Assembly (NCBI GenBank): GCA_902651635.1
Contig: CACRSC010000015.1
Coordinates: 17,415 to 57,463, forward strand
Length of the DNA stretch: 40,049 bases
Direction of reading: 5' to 3'
Source of the DNA: Mastigamoeba balamuthi
Lineage: Eukaryota > Evosea > Mastigamoebida > Mastigamoebidae
Each line of letters begins with the position of its first letter. The stretch's first letter is position 1. Under the pieces are notes generated by a model. It did not search any database and was not told the DNA's origin. It worked only from the letters and a program-made list of their open reading frames with translations. The position numbers and the translations under genes are program-made. Positions 39,213 to 40,049 of this stretch are shown here, piece by piece.

Positions 39213-40049
39213 ATGGTCAGGCAGACCCAGACCTACGGCTCCTGCGACACTGCCTCCATCAGGGCCGCGCGCCTGCGCGAGCGCCTGTGCCACGTGCAGG
39301 GCCAGCTCTCGGGCCTCTGCTCCCCCGATCCCGCCCCCGCCCACCTCACTCGCCTCCGCGTCCGCATCCCCCTGTCCCCCTCGTCCCCCTCGTCCCCCTC
39401 GTCCCCCGTCCCTCGACACCCACCCTCCTCCGCAGGAGCAGGAGCGCGCGCTCGGCCAGGAGCTGCGCGCCGCGGAGGAGGAGCTGCGCGCGGCGTCGGA
39501 GGCGCTGCCGCTGCCGGTGGCCGCCGGCGTGGAGTTCGGGTGGGCGTGCGACGCCTGCGGGGCTGCGCTGCCGCGGGGGACCGCGCGCTGGCACTGCACC
39601 GAGTGCCCCGACTACGACCTCTGCGCCGCCTGCCACGGGGACCCGGGCCGCCGCCCGCACGCGCACGCCTGCTCGCTCGAGACGCTCGGCACCGCGGAGC
39701 TGCGCCGCGAGGTGCTGGCGCAGGGCACGTTCGCCGCGATGGTCTGGCGCGCGCTGGGGGTGTTCGCCACGCGGCCCTGCCTCGGGGCGCGCGGCAGGCC
39801 CTGGGTGTCGTTCGGCGAGCTCGGCGCGCGCGTGGCGGCAGCTGCGCGCGGCCTGCGGGCGGCGTGCGCCCCCTCGGGGCTCGCGGGGAGCAGCGTGGCG
39901 CTGTGCGGACGCAACACGGTGGGCTGGTTCGTGGCAGACCTGGCGTGCGTCGCGGTCGGCGCGGTGTCGGTGCCGGTGCACGCGGCGGCGGACGCGGAGA
40001 CGGTGCGGCACGTGCTGTCGTCGACGTCGGCGGTGGGCGTGATGAGCGA
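39213..40049 (+). CDS. ZZ zinc finger fused to acyl-CoA synthetase-like domain (partial)
   Basis: Exon 1 is 39213-39293 and exon 2 starts at 39436 and is open at the window edge; the phase-0 splice joins LRERLCH to EQERALGQELRAAEEEL, a short coiled coil. Residues about 55-95 are a ZZ-type zinc finger (WACDACGAALPRG, WHCTECPDYDLCAACH, then HAHAC). From about residue 110 the sequence matches the N-terminal part of AMP-binding long-chain acyl-CoA synthetases: WVSFGELGARV, GSSVALCGRNTVGWFVADLAC and AVSVPVH. The ATP-binding and adenylation motifs lie beyond the window. The enzyme would activate a carboxylic acid as acyl-AMP and acyl-CoA; the ZZ finger may bind a partner or histone tail. The intron (142 nt) carries a short tandem repeat. 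Confidence 0.7.
   Translation, partial: MVRQTQTYGSCDTASIRAARLRERLCHVQGQLSGLCSPDPAPAHLTRLRVRIPLSPSSPSSPSSPVPRHPPSSAGAGARARPGAARRGGGAARGVGGAAAAGGRRRGVRVGVRRLRGCAAAGDRALALHRVPRLRPLRRLPRGPGPPPARARLLARDARHRGAAPRGAGAGHVRRDGLARAGGVRHAALPRGARQALGVVRRARRARGGSCARPAGGVRPLGARGEQRGAVRTQHGGLVRGRPGVRRGRRGVGAGARGGGRGDGAARAVVDVGGGRDER
39381..39407 (+). repeat. 9-bp tandem repeat in an intron
   Basis: Three perfect TCGTCCCCC units with a fourth, partial unit before them (373-380 of this kilobase, TGTCCCCC). It makes the pyrimidine tract of the ZZ/acyl-CoA synthetase-like gene intron. Confidence 0.6.

Noticed and set aside
1-40049. CRISPR arrays, operons or bacterial-type promoters
   Set aside because: Genes are intron-bearing and eukaryotic, and no spaced direct repeats were found.

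Overview
The window is nuclear DNA of a GC-rich, intron-rich, free-living protist. All the protein families are eukaryotic. Genes are small and closely packed on both strands. Nearly all are split by short GT-AG (rarely GC-AG) introns, mostly 40-120 nt with a few of 220-510 nt. A secreted or surface cellulase, arabinofuranosidase and trehalase, plus a hemerythrin, suggest a heterotroph living among plant or algal debris, such as an amoeba or amoeboflagellate. The lineage is a guess; no rRNA or organelle sequence is present.

Layout. 1-8.7 kb: a PH-domain gene running off the left edge, the nucleotide hydrolase DNPH1, the centromere/Fanconi histone-fold protein CENP-X, a SAP30-type Sin3-binding protein, an ER SLC35B1-type nucleotide(-sugar) transporter, and a SAM-domain protein with two zinc ribbons. 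8.8-17 kb: a GPI-anchored GH44 cellulase, about 1.4 kb without a recognisable gene, a tubulin tyrosine ligase-like enzyme, a hemerythrin and the branchpoint-binding splicing factor SF1/BBP. 17-25.3 kb: a duplicated region with a CEP95-like centrosomal gene, a truncated copy of a molybdenum-cofactor-sulfurase-like gene, an unrecognised multi-exon gene, a decayed pogo/Tigger-like transposon, a decayed 5' fragment of the CEP95-like gene, and the intact sulfurase-like gene. 25.7-40 kb: MCM3, a GH51 arabinofuranosidase, an unknown two-membrane-segment coiled-coil protein, a plasma-membrane-type syntaxin, a membrane-anchored trehalase, and the start of a ZZ-finger/acyl-CoA-synthetase-like gene running off the right edge.

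The genes form no operon or pathway; the shared themes are polysaccharide use and ordinary cell-division and trafficking functions. Four genome-level signals stand out. (1) The transposon and the abutting CEP95 fragment have lost most CpG by C-to-T change, while the surroundings are CpG-saturated. (2) The 5' splice sites favour G(T/C)RCGY, including three GC-AG introns that all begin GCACGC. (3) A GAGATACC/ATATCTC-like element recurs upstream of many start codons. (4) The last trehalase intron appears to switch between a membrane-anchored and a soluble product. Exon limits were worked out by hand from reading frame, splice sites and family alignment, without transcript data.
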